Assembly (NCBI GenBank): GCA_965226645.1
Contig: CBDDDL010000004.1
Span: 1,054,001-1,118,000 of the forward strand
Source: Poriferisodalis sp965226645
Lineage (GTDB): Bacteria; Actinomycetota; Acidimicrobiia; Acidimicrobiales; Poriferisodalaceae
Direction of reading: 5' to 3'
DNA length: 64,000 nt
The notes under the pieces were generated by a model, which was not told the origin of the DNA, did no database searches, and saw only the letters and a program-made list of their open reading frames with translations. A program made the translations under genes and the position numbers. Of this stretch, positions 25,001 through 32,156 are shown piece by piece; the first letter of the stretch is position 1; each line of letters opens with the position of its first letter.

Positions 25001-25118
25001 TCAGAAGTTGCGAACACGCTGCGCTGAGGCGGCCGCCGAAGCGCTGACCGTCTGGTCGCGCATCCCAGCGATGCGGTCGCGAAGCGCGGGCACCCGAGCT
25101 TGTAGGTGGGCGAACTCC
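25001..25118 (-). pseudogene. AbiEii-like toxin gene, detached C-terminal segment
   Basis: Minus-strand frame giving MEFAHLQARVPALRDRIAGM then RDQTVSASAAASAQRVRNF and a stop at 25001-25003. It begins exactly at the IS30 boundary. In order and strand it continues the toxin pieces at 26164-26242 and 27257-27829, so it is read here as the original C-terminus. The exact codon phase over the IS30 junction is uncertain because no target duplication is evident. Confidence 0.6.
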
Positions 25119-26163
25119 ATCGGTGGTTGCAAGTGAACGGTCATGATGACCGTTGCGAACACATGCAGCCGACCGATGGAGGTGTCCAGTATGGCAGCGA
25201 GACTGAGTTTGGATGAGCGGGTGTTCATCGAGTCGTCGCTCGGGACGGGCCGCAGCGTCGCGGACGCAGCGCAGCGGCTGGGCCGTGATCGGTCCACGGT
25301 GCATCGCGAGCTGGCCCGCTGCGCCGGGCGGGCGGGCTATGACGCTCGCTGGGCGCACGCGTCGGCGTGCGCGAGGGCGCGACGAGAGCGAACGCCCAAG
25401 CTGGCGGTCGATCGGGTGCTGGCCGCCGCGGTCGATGAGCGCTTGAAGCTGAGGTGGTCCCCGCACGCGACCGCGGCGGACCTGCGCGAGGCGGGCATGA
25501 GGGTGTGCGCGGAGACGATCTATCGGGCGTGCTACGCGAACGACCCGCGCAGCGGCCTGGCGGCGGGCACCTGGGCGAAGCTGCCGCGGCGCTGCCGGCG
25601 CCGTCGGCCGCGCAGCGTCGCGCAGGCCCAAAAGCCCAGCCCGCTGGGGGAATACCGGCCGATAGCCGACCGGCCCGACGACGTCGAGGACCGTGCAGAG
25701 CCCGGCCACTGGGACCGCGACCTCATCGTCGGCAAAGCGAACCTCACCGCCGCGGTCACCCTCGCCGAGCGCACCAGCCGCTACACGGTCACCGCAGCGC
25801 TGCCCGACGGCTACGGCGCGCCCCAGGTCGCCGCCGCGGCCGCCGCGGCGCTGGGCCGCCAGCCCGCAGCGCTCGTGCGCAGCCTCACCTGGGACCAAGG
25901 CCGCGAGATGGCCCGCTGGGCCGACGTCGAGGCCGCGCTCGGCATCGAGGTGTTCTTCTGCGAGCCGCGCTCGCCGTGGCAGCGACCCACCAACGAGCAG
26001 ACCAACGGACTGCTGCGCCGATGGCTCCCCAAAGGCACCAGCCTCGACATCGGACAACTGCGGCTCTCGGTCATCGAGGACAACCTCAACCACATGCCCC
26101 GCCGACTCCACCACTGGCAATCAGCCGCCGACATCTACACTCAACTCACTTGCAACCACCGGT
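25119..26163 (+). mobile_element. IS30-family insertion sequence
   Basis: A 16-bp perfect inverted repeat CGGTGGTTGCAAGTGA at 25121-25136 pairs with its complement at 26146-26161 and brackets one transposase gene. The element splits the AbiEii-like toxin gene between its middle and C-terminal segments. It appears complete. Confidence 0.9.
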
Positions 26164-26165
26164 AG
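25191..26165 (+). CDS. IS30-family transposase
   Basis: 324 residues from ATG 25191 (MAARLSLDERVFIESSLGTG). The N-terminal HTH (VADAAQRLGRDRSTVHRELA) binds the terminal repeats. The DDE catalytic domain shows GHWDRDLIVGKANLTAAVTL (first Asp), SLTWDQGREMARW (second Asp) and PWQRPTNEQTNGLLRRWLPK (Glu). It ends with NHMPRRLHHWQSAADIYTQL, and the stop lies at the outer edge of the right inverted repeat. It looks intact and possibly active. Confidence 0.93.
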   Translation: MAARLSLDERVFIESSLGTGRSVADAAQRLGRDRSTVHRELARCAGRAGYDARWAHASACARARRERTPKLAVDRVLAAAVDERLKLRWSPHATAADLREAGMRVCAETIYRACYANDPRSGLAAGTWAKLPRRCRRRRPRSVAQAQKPSPLGEYRPIADRPDDVEDRAEPGHWDRDLIVGKANLTAAVTLAERTSRYTVTAALPDGYGAPQVAAAAAAALGRQPAALVRSLTWDQGREMARWADVEAALGIEVFFCEPRSPWQRPTNEQTNGLLRRWLPKGTSLDIGQLRLSVIEDNLNHMPRRLHHWQSAADIYTQLTCNHR

Positions 26166-26242
26166 AGCTTGCCGTGGTTCAATGCGTCGTCACGCCGGTC
26201 TTCGTAGTCGGGGTCGCTCGGCAGGGTGCCGGGACTATCTAG
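26164..26242 (-). pseudogene. AbiEii-like toxin gene, middle segment between two insertion sequences
   Basis: If the IS982 element is removed and one CTAG kept, the toxin frame runs on without a stop from EEMTRLL into DSPGTLPSDPDYEDRRDDAL and NHGKLY, up to the IS30 edge. The 26 open codons in phase make chance unlikely. The segment is cut off from its start codon. Confidence 0.75.
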
Positions 26243-27264
26243 ATGATTAGTTCCAAGGTTTTAGTGGTCGTATGCGGTGAGTGAGCGTGCTGGTCGGGTG
26301 TGTCGGTAGGTCTCGTTGTGCCAGAAGGCGGCGGTGAGGGCGAGGAGGCGGGTGGCGATGCGCACGGCGACGCCGGAGCGGGTGCGTGCTTTGTGGCGTT
26401 CGAGGGTGAGCTGGCCTTTGAGGGTGTGGATGATCGATTCGATGATCTGGCGCAGGGGCCGCAGGAACTTTGCGCCGGGACGTGGGGCCTCGGTTCGGGT
26501 GGCGGGGCGCAGCAGGGTGATGCCGACGTCGCTGAGGTCGGCCTCGAACGCTTGGGAGCGGTAACCCTTGTCGGCGATGAGGGTCTGGCCCGGCCGGGCG
26601 ATCCCGGCCGCGGCGATCATGTCCGCGCAGACTTCGCGTTCGTCGGCTTTCGCGCCAGCGAGAGCGAACGCGATCGGCAGACCTGAGGGTGTGGCCACGA
26701 GGTGCAGCCGCAGACCCCAGAACCAGCGGGAATGCGACGCGCAGTAGCCGTATTGGGCCCATCCCGCGAGGTCAGAGCGCTTTTGGGTCTCGCGGCTGGT
26801 GCCGCACTCGACCGGGGTGGAGTCCACAAGCCACACGTCGTCGTGCCACGACTCGCACTCGCGTGCGAGGCATCCCATGACACGAGCGATCATCTCGCCG
26901 CTGCGCCGCAGCCGCTTGTTGTAGCCGTCGCGGTTGGGCAGATAGGGGAACCACGGCCGCAGATGCGCTCTCGCGTAGCGCACGAACTGCGACTCGTTGT
27001 CATAGCCCAGCAGCGCAGAGATCACCGCCAAGGTGACCAGCTCCGCATCCGACAGCTTCGGGGCGAACCCCACCACAGGCCGCTCGGGAGCCCACCCAGG
27101 GTTCTGCGCCAACAGGTCATCGATCCTCACATACAGTGCGGTCGCGAGGGTGTCCAAGTCCGGGTTCATGCTCCGGTCCTCCAAGATCGAGGTCTTGTTT
27201 CACACCCCGAGCTTGGACACCCTCACCCCACAACAGGTGGACCCGACCCCTTGGAACTAATCAT
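26243..27264 (-). mobile_element. IS982-family insertion sequence
   Basis: Perfect 16-bp inverted repeats ATGATTAGTTCCAAGG at 26243-26258 and its complement at 27249-27264 flank one transposase. CTAG at 26239-26242 and 27265-27268 is the apparent target duplication. The element is 1022 bp, normal for IS982. Confidence 0.92.
26261..27184 (-). CDS. IS982-family transposase
   Basis: 307 residues, typical for the family. It starts near MNPDLDTLATALYVRIDDLL, and the DDE residues lie in DVWLVDSTPVECGTSRET (first Asp), GQTLIADKGYRSQAFE (second Asp) and LRQIIESIIHTLKGQLTLER (Glu). ATALYVRIDDLL and FWGLRLHLVATPSGLPIAF are characteristic of IS982. Gene and ends are intact, so it may still be mobile. 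Confidence 0.92.
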   Translation of the reverse strand: MEDRSMNPDLDTLATALYVRIDDLLAQNPGWAPERPVVGFAPKLSDAELVTLAVISALLGYDNESQFVRYARAHLRPWFPYLPNRDGYNKRLRRSGEMIARVMGCLARECESWHDDVWLVDSTPVECGTSRETQKRSDLAGWAQYGYCASHSRWFWGLRLHLVATPSGLPIAFALAGAKADEREVCADMIAAAGIARPGQTLIADKGYRSQAFEADLSDVGITLLRPATRTEAPRPGAKFLRPLRQIIESIIHTLKGQLTLERHKARTRSGVAVRIATRLLALTAAFWHNETYRHTRPARSLTAYDH

Positions 27265-27829
27265 CTAGCAGGCGGGTCATCTCTTCGAGAGCGCGGGGCG
27301 GGTGGGTGTATCCGAACCGCTTGCAGTAGTACCCGAGCCCGGCTTCGAGGCTGCACGCCCCGGACTGATCCATCGCGGCAAGATCCAAGTAGTCGCGCAG
27401 CTTGGGCCGGAATCTGATCACGTCGAGCTTGGCGGCCATCAGGTCCGGAATGGACCCCACCTTCATGCCTTCGATAGTTATGCCCGCAGCTACCCATCGC
27501 ATCCGTGAGGGCTCCACACCGTTCGAGGGCAGAGCGCGGAATATGTCGACTTTCACTCCGTCGATGAAGCCATGGAACATGTTGTCGGAGACCTCGTCGA
27601 TCACCACGCTGGAGGCCGCTCTGCGCAGGCGCTTCTCTTGCGCTGTGCCTGAGAACTTGCGCAGTGTGATGACATCGAGATCCTCGGAGACTCGGTGGCG
27701 CAAATGGATCGCGACAGCTGTGCCTCCCATGAGGGCACCGCCGACGCGGTTCGCGCAGTCCGCAACATGAGGCCACACACGTCGCAGGTTCTCGGGCAGC
27801 ACGTCGGCCCACGCGTCGAGTCCGCTCAT
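27257..27829 (-). CDS. abiEii: AbiEii-like nucleotidyltransferase toxin, IS-truncated
   Basis: 190 residues from ATG 27829 (MSGLDAWADVLPENLRRVWP). The AbiEii/AbiGii core is present: RVGGALMGGTAVAIHLRHRV (GG-x-GS-like nucleotide loop), SEDLDVITLRK (catalytic acids) and IPDLMAAKLDVIRFRPKLRD with DYLDLAAM. Its last codons (CTA GAT GAT TAG) run into the IS982 inverted repeat, so the natural C-terminus is replaced; the missing part lies at 26164-26242 and 25001-25118. The gene overlaps the upstream regulator by four bases (ATGA). Type IV AbiE toxins transfer nucleotides, often to tRNA. Activity without the C-terminus is uncertain. Confidence 0.82.
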   Translation of the reverse strand: MSGLDAWADVLPENLRRVWPHVADCANRVGGALMGGTAVAIHLRHRVSEDLDVITLRKFSGTAQEKRLRRAASSVVIDEVSDNMFHGFIDGVKVDIFRALPSNGVEPSRMRWVAAGITIEGMKVGSIPDLMAAKLDVIRFRPKLRDYLDLAAMDQSGACSLEAGLGYYCKRFGYTHPPRALEEMTRLLDD

Positions 27830-28815
27830 GGCGCAACTGCGCGTCGGGCGATCTCGCCGTCGAGCAGTTCGGCAATCAAGCCGGTGTCGAAGCCCCGCAG
27901 TGCGCGGCACTCTTGCAGCACCCCGGTCGGCAAGGCTGAGAGCGCCCACGCTCGCGCGCACGGATCGCGTCCGCCGACCAGCGTCTCGGCGATGTGCAGA
28001 CCGTGCTGCGAGATTCTCAGCGTGTCAGCGGAGGCACCCGACCAGAAACTCCGCCAGAAGCGTTGGGGAACCTCGTCGTCGGGCTCCCTGGGCCGCTGCG
28101 TCGGCACGTCACGCAGAAACGACAAGACCTCCATGCAGCCGTCCGACCACGACAGTGACCACACCGTTGCCCGTCGCAGTTCGTAACCGTGCTGGATCGT
28201 CGACCTGGTGCTCTCAACCCAGCCGCGTTGCTCTAGGGCGGCGAGACAGCGCAGCGTCTGGGAATACGACACACCGGCGAGCTGAGCGATCTTCGCCGCG
28301 GTAGCACCGAACGGCCTGGCCCTCAGTGCGTTGAGAACCGACTTGGACCCGTGGCTCAGCGTCGGAAGCGGGCTGTCGGTGGCCCGCAGCGTGGCCGGCA
28401 GCGGCTCGATCTGCCACGGGTCTCGCGTCGGGTGACGCTGCGGCCCGTTGCACAGAAGATGGCGCAGCCGCTGCTCGGTGGATCGGGACTTGACGGGCTG
28501 GAGCAAGGCGGCGATCTTGCGTGCGGTGACCCGTGAGACGCCGATCTCCTCTGCGACGCTCGAAGCCGAAGGATCCTGCAACTCGGCGACAGCGACCCAG
28601 GCCGAGGGGGGGAGTTTCGTGGAATGGATCGCGGTACTGGAGGTGACGGTGAATCGTCTGCGGCAGTCGCCGCAACGCCAGATGGACCACTTGGCGCCCG
28701 CACCAACGCTCTGGTCCGAACAGCGCACGCTGCCGCACACGGGGCAAGTCGCAGACCCTTGCCATCTCGCATCGATCAGGAGCTGTTCGGCACGCTCACG
28801 TTCAGTGATCGCCAT
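27826..28815 (-). CDS. Zinc-ribbon and winged-helix protein, AbiEi-like antitoxin candidate
   Basis: 329 residues from ATG 28815 (MAITERERAEQLLIDARWQG). Residues 20-60 form a zinc ribbon (CPVCGSVRCSDQ then WRCGDCRRRFTVTSST) like that at the N-terminus of IS1595 transposases. A helix-turn-helix follows (SSVAEEIGVSRVTARKIAAL), then a winged helix near the middle (ATAAKIAQLAGVSYSQTLRC, ALEQRGWVESTRSTIQHGYE). The C-terminal ~120 residues are not recognised. Its stop overlaps the toxin start (ATGA), the layout of a type IV AbiE antitoxin operon. Three nucleic-acid-binding elements in one antitoxin would be unusual. Upstream frame to 28890 is less likely. Confidence 0.65.
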   Translation of the reverse strand: MAITERERAEQLLIDARWQGSATCPVCGSVRCSDQSVGAGAKWSIWRCGDCRRRFTVTSSTAIHSTKLPPSAWVAVAELQDPSASSVAEEIGVSRVTARKIAALLQPVKSRSTEQRLRHLLCNGPQRHPTRDPWQIEPLPATLRATDSPLPTLSHGSKSVLNALRARPFGATAAKIAQLAGVSYSQTLRCLAALEQRGWVESTRSTIQHGYELRRATVWSLSWSDGCMEVLSFLRDVPTQRPREPDDEVPQRFWRSFWSGASADTLRISQHGLHIAETLVGGRDPCARAWALSALPTGVLQECRALRGFDTGLIAELLDGEIARRAVAP

Positions 28816-28930
28816 ATGGCCATGATACTCGCTGGTGGGCAGTTTTGTTTCCAATGCGAACCAGAGAGGGGATCCGACGCCGAACAACATCGGCCTGAGA
28901 CTGACGGCGCATCACCGGATCGCCGAGAAC

Positions 28931-28975
28931 CCAGCAACCGTGAACTTCATGGCACGACCATTTCAGCCGCCGCTG
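28931..28975 (-). repeat. 45-bp copy of the SRPBCC gene leader
   Basis: Matches 22068-22112 exactly (CCAGCAACCGTGAACTTCAT through CAGCCGCCGCTG). It covers only the region around the upstream ATG of the SRPBCC frame. Confidence 0.85.
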
Positions 28976-29063
28976 TGGCGTCGAAAGGCCGTGAACAGGC
29001 GGCGAGGATTGGGCCGTGACAGATCGGCGACGGCCGGAGCAGGACCCGATGAGTTGCGTGACG

Positions 29064-31481
29064 TCAGTGGTCGGCGAGAATGTCTCGGGCTGCTTCGACG
29101 GCGGTGTCGGTGCGGGTTTGACCGGTGATGCGTCGCACGTCGGTTCCGGTGGGTGCAACGTCAGTGATGGCTTCCCGAACATCGTTGCTGACTGCGGACC
29201 CGCCTCCGACGATGATGGTCTGGCTGGGCCGATAGTCGCGGATCAGCGCCATGGTGGCATCAGGCAGGGTGCCCGGTGCGGTGTAGGCGACTGCGGAGTT
29301 GTCTGTGGCGGCTGCGAGTGCTGCGGCGACGCCGATATCGGGCGGGGACCAACCGCTGGCGATCACCAAGGTGACCCCGCCAGGGGCCGCGGCGGGATCG
29401 CCGAGCACGCGCCGTGCTGCTTGGGCGGCGGTGTCGATGCGGTCTGTCCCGGTGAGCCGTGACACGCTGGCATCGGTGCCTGCCGCGGCTGCGATCTGCT
29501 CGGCCGCGTCGTCGCTGATCGCAGCGGTGCCGCCGATCATGATCACCTCCGACACCTCGTAGTCGCGCACGAGCGCAGCTGAAGACTCAGACAGAATGTC
29601 GCGCTGGGTATAGAGCACCGCGGCGCGTCCGCGGCGCGCAGCCAGTGCTGCCGCGGCGCCGATGTCGGGCGGGGACCAGCCGTTCGCAACAATCAGTGTG
29701 ACCCGGCCAGCTTCAGAAGGGTTGCCCAGGACCCGCCGCGCCACGCCCACGGCGGTATCAGCACGATCCGCCCCGGTGACGCGGGCAATGTCGGACTCGG
29801 GTGACGCGAGACGGATCTGGGTGCAGACGTCATCTGGCACCGCGGCGATCCCGCCCACGATGATCACCCCGGCCGGGGACGCCTCCCGCAGCAGCAGTCC
29901 CAACTCGGACGGCAACTCGTCGCCTGCGGTGTAGGTCACCACCGCGCTGTCTGTTCGGGCAGCGAGCACCGACGCCGCTCCCACATCGGCAGGGCTCCAC
30001 CCGTTGGCCACCACGATGGTCGCGGCCCCCACATCCACACCGCCTCCGCTGCCTATGCAGCATGCGCTCAGACCAAGCGACTGCCCCGCCAGCACGTTCG
30101 TCAACCTGAAAGGAATGCACCCCGACAAATCATTACCCGACAGGTCAAGCTCGGCGAGGTTGGTGAGGTTGCCGAGCTTGTCCGGAATCGAGCCCGACAG
30201 CTCGTTGTCGGACAGGTTGAAGAAGACGAGCTTGGTGAGGTTGCCCAGCTCGGGCGGAATCGAACCCGACAGCTCATTCCCGTGCAGGTACAGCGACCAG
30301 AGGTCGACGAGGTTGCCCAGCTCGGGCGGAATCGAACCCGACAGTCCATTCCTTTGCAGCCGGAGCGACGTGAGATTGGTGAGGTTGCCCAGCTCGGGCG
30401 GAATCGGACCGGACAGACCATTGATGCCCAGCAAGAGCCCTTCGAGGTTGGTGAGGTTGGCGAGTTCGGTCGGTATCGGGCCCGAGAGATAATTGTTGTG
30501 AAGCAAGAGCGACGTGAGGTTGGTGAGGTTGCCCAGCTCCGGCGGTATCGGGCCCGACAGATCATTGCTAGCCAGCGAGAGCGAGTGGAGGTCGGCGAGG
30601 GTGGCGAGTTCGGTCGGTATCGGGCCCGACAGATCATTGCTGCCCAGCCAGAGCGACCTGAGGTTGGTGAGGTTGCCGAGTTCGGTCGGTATCGGGCCCG
30701 ACAGACGATTGCTGCCCAGCAACAGCGACGTGAGGTTGGTGAGGTCGCCCAGCTCGGGCGGTATCGGCCCCGACAGATCATTGGCCTGCAGTGACAGCGA
30801 TGTGAGGTTGGTGAGGTTGCTCAGCTCGGGCGGTATCGAGCCCGACAGTTCGTTGAGGGTCAGGAAGAGCTCTGTGAGGTTGGTGAGGTTGCCGAGTTCG
30901 GTCGGTATCGAGCCCGTCAGCGCATTGTCGGACAGCCACAGCCTGTCGAGGTTGGTGAGATTGCTCAGCTCCGGCGGTATCGAGCCCGTCAGCGCATTGC
31001 CGGACAGCGACAGCATGTCGAGGTTGGTGAGATTGCCCAGCTCCGGCGGAATCGAGCCTGACAGGTCATTGGTGGGCACTGAGTCATTGCTGGACAGTGA
31101 AATCTTGGCTACGTGAGCGTAGGTGCGGTCGATCGTTATGCCGTCCCATCTGAACATCGCCACATCAGGGCTCCAGTTCAGGATTGCCTGGGTGCGGTCG
31201 CCAATGAGGATCGGCTTGGCGGCGAGCAGGGTGTTGCAGTCCGCGATGAGGCCCGTGTTGGTGGTGGAGTCCGACACAGCAGGAGTGCCAGAGCAGGGGC
31301 TGAGCTCGACCTGAGCCGAGGCGTTCGCGCCCGGCCCGAGAACTGTCGCCAAGGCGATCACGAGAGCCGACGCAGCCACGGCGATCACGAACCGGTGGCT
31401 ACGGCCGGCTCGATGGCGGTCGTGATGCTGTTCGGCGTCGTTCCCGGTGCAGGATTCGTTCCCGGGTCGGCGGTGGCTCAT
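29064..31481 (-). CDS. Secreted leucine-rich-repeat protein with three CWB2 cell-wall-binding repeats
   Basis: 805 residues from ATG 31481 (MSHRRPGNESCTGN). A signal segment (RFVIAVAASALVIALATVLG then ASA) is followed by a short Cys-containing region, thirteen full 24-residue leucine-rich repeats of the type LSGSIPPELGNLTNLTSL, then three CWB2 units (IVVANGWSPADVGAASVLAA, LIVANGWSPPDIGAAAALAA, LVIASGWSPPDIGVAAALAA). The IPPELGNL pattern is the plant-specific LRR class, rare in bacteria but seen in secreted proteins. CWB2 domains attach proteins non-covalently to cell-wall polymers, so this should be a surface display protein. The C-terminus (TGQTRTDTAVEAARDIL) is nearly the same as that of the subtilase at 51.2 kb. 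Confidence 0.9.
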   Translation of the reverse strand: MSHRRPGNESCTGNDAEQHHDRHRAGRSHRFVIAVAASALVIALATVLGPGANASAQVELSPCSGTPAVSDSTTNTGLIADCNTLLAAKPILIGDRTQAILNWSPDVAMFRWDGITIDRTYAHVAKISLSSNDSVPTNDLSGSIPPELGNLTNLDMLSLSGNALTGSIPPELSNLTNLDRLWLSDNALTGSIPTELGNLTNLTELFLTLNELSGSIPPELSNLTNLTSLSLQANDLSGPIPPELGDLTNLTSLLLGSNRLSGPIPTELGNLTNLRSLWLGSNDLSGPIPTELATLADLHSLSLASNDLSGPIPPELGNLTNLTSLLLHNNYLSGPIPTELANLTNLEGLLLGINGLSGPIPPELGNLTNLTSLRLQRNGLSGSIPPELGNLVDLWSLYLHGNELSGSIPPELGNLTKLVFFNLSDNELSGSIPDKLGNLTNLAELDLSGNDLSGCIPFRLTNVLAGQSLGLSACCIGSGGGVDVGAATIVVANGWSPADVGAASVLAARTDSAVVTYTAGDELPSELGLLLREASPAGVIIVGGIAAVPDDVCTQIRLASPESDIARVTGADRADTAVGVARRVLGNPSEAGRVTLIVANGWSPPDIGAAAALAARRGRAAVLYTQRDILSESSAALVRDYEVSEVIMIGGTAAISDDAAEQIAAAAGTDASVSRLTGTDRIDTAAQAARRVLGDPAAAPGGVTLVIASGWSPPDIGVAAALAAATDNSAVAYTAPGTLPDATMALIRDYRPSQTIIVGGGSAVSNDVREAITDVAPTGTDVRRITGQTRTDTAVEAARDILADH

Positions 31482-31542
31482 GAGGGGGCTCTTTGCTGAG
31501 GCGCGCGTTGTCGCTCCGACGCTGCCGAGCGAGCATATGGCG

Positions 31543-31625
31543 TCAGAGGTTCGCCAGGATGTGCCGGGCTGCATTGGTGACGGTGTCGGTGCGCGTCTAT
31601 CCGGCGATGCGTCGTGTGTCGTTGC
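31543..31625 (-). pseudogene. 3' remnant of a further CWB2 gene
   Basis: The minus strand reads RRIAG-stop-TRTDTVTNAARHILANL-stop, clearly the last 24 residues of a CWB2 protein (compare RRITGQTRTDTAVEAARDIL at 29.1 kb). The Gln codon has become TAG. The rest of the gene is gone, and the SRPBCC-derived fragment abuts it. Confidence 0.8.
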
Positions 31626-31631
31626 TGCCGG

Positions 31632-31845
31632 AACTCTTCGGGCGCAGCGTCGAACGTCCGAACCGCAGCAAGCACCCGCATCGGCCGGCCCTCACGGGTT
31701 GTTGTGGACAGCGAGCGCTGGACTGCGCCGAGGTGACCAGCAACCGTGAACTTCATGGCACGACCATTTCAGCCGCTGCTGGTACGCCGTGCAACTGAGG
31801 TTCGACGACGCCGGACCTCGACTGTGTCCACGAACTTCAGCGTGA
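31632..31845 (-). repeat. 214-bp copy of the SRPBCC gene start and leader
   Basis: Corresponds to 21963-22176 with about a dozen differences. It carries the ribosome site, the start MRVLAAVRTFDAAPEE and upstream leader, then ends at the CWB2 remnant. The stretch 31846-32116 beyond it holds no gene that can be supported. Confidence 0.92.
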
Positions 31846-32116
31846 TGGGATGAGCCGCTCGTCGCTTGTTTGCGAGTTGGCGCCCAGTGCTGCTGAGCTG
31901 CGGCTTTGCTCGCCCCAGCGTGCCCAAAGAATGGGGCTCCACATTTGGAAGGGTGGGTAGTCCACATTTCGGGTCGGCCGGATGAAATTGCTGCAGCACG
32001 GCCAGAGGCAGTGTCCGTCTCAGGGCCCATGACAGCGGAATCCAGGAGCCTGCCGACGCAAGATCCGCAGGGCACCGAAGCACGCATGTGGCCTTATGGG
32101 CGTCATCGTTTCTGCT

Positions 32117-32122
32117 TATAGT
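32117..32122 (+). promoter_or_regulatory. Probable -10 box of the CWB2/propeller gene
   Basis: TATAGT in an AT-rich island, about 34 bases before the chosen GTG start at 32157. GGGGG at 32147-32151 would be the ribosome site. This argues against the farther upstream start at 32088. Confidence 0.45.
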
Positions 32123-32156
32123 TATTTTTGGTAGTAGGCGAGTTTTGGGGGTTGTG

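Noticed and set aside
30100..31080. 72-bp periodic repeats as CRISPR or satellite
   Set aside because: They encode leucine-rich repeats in an open frame.
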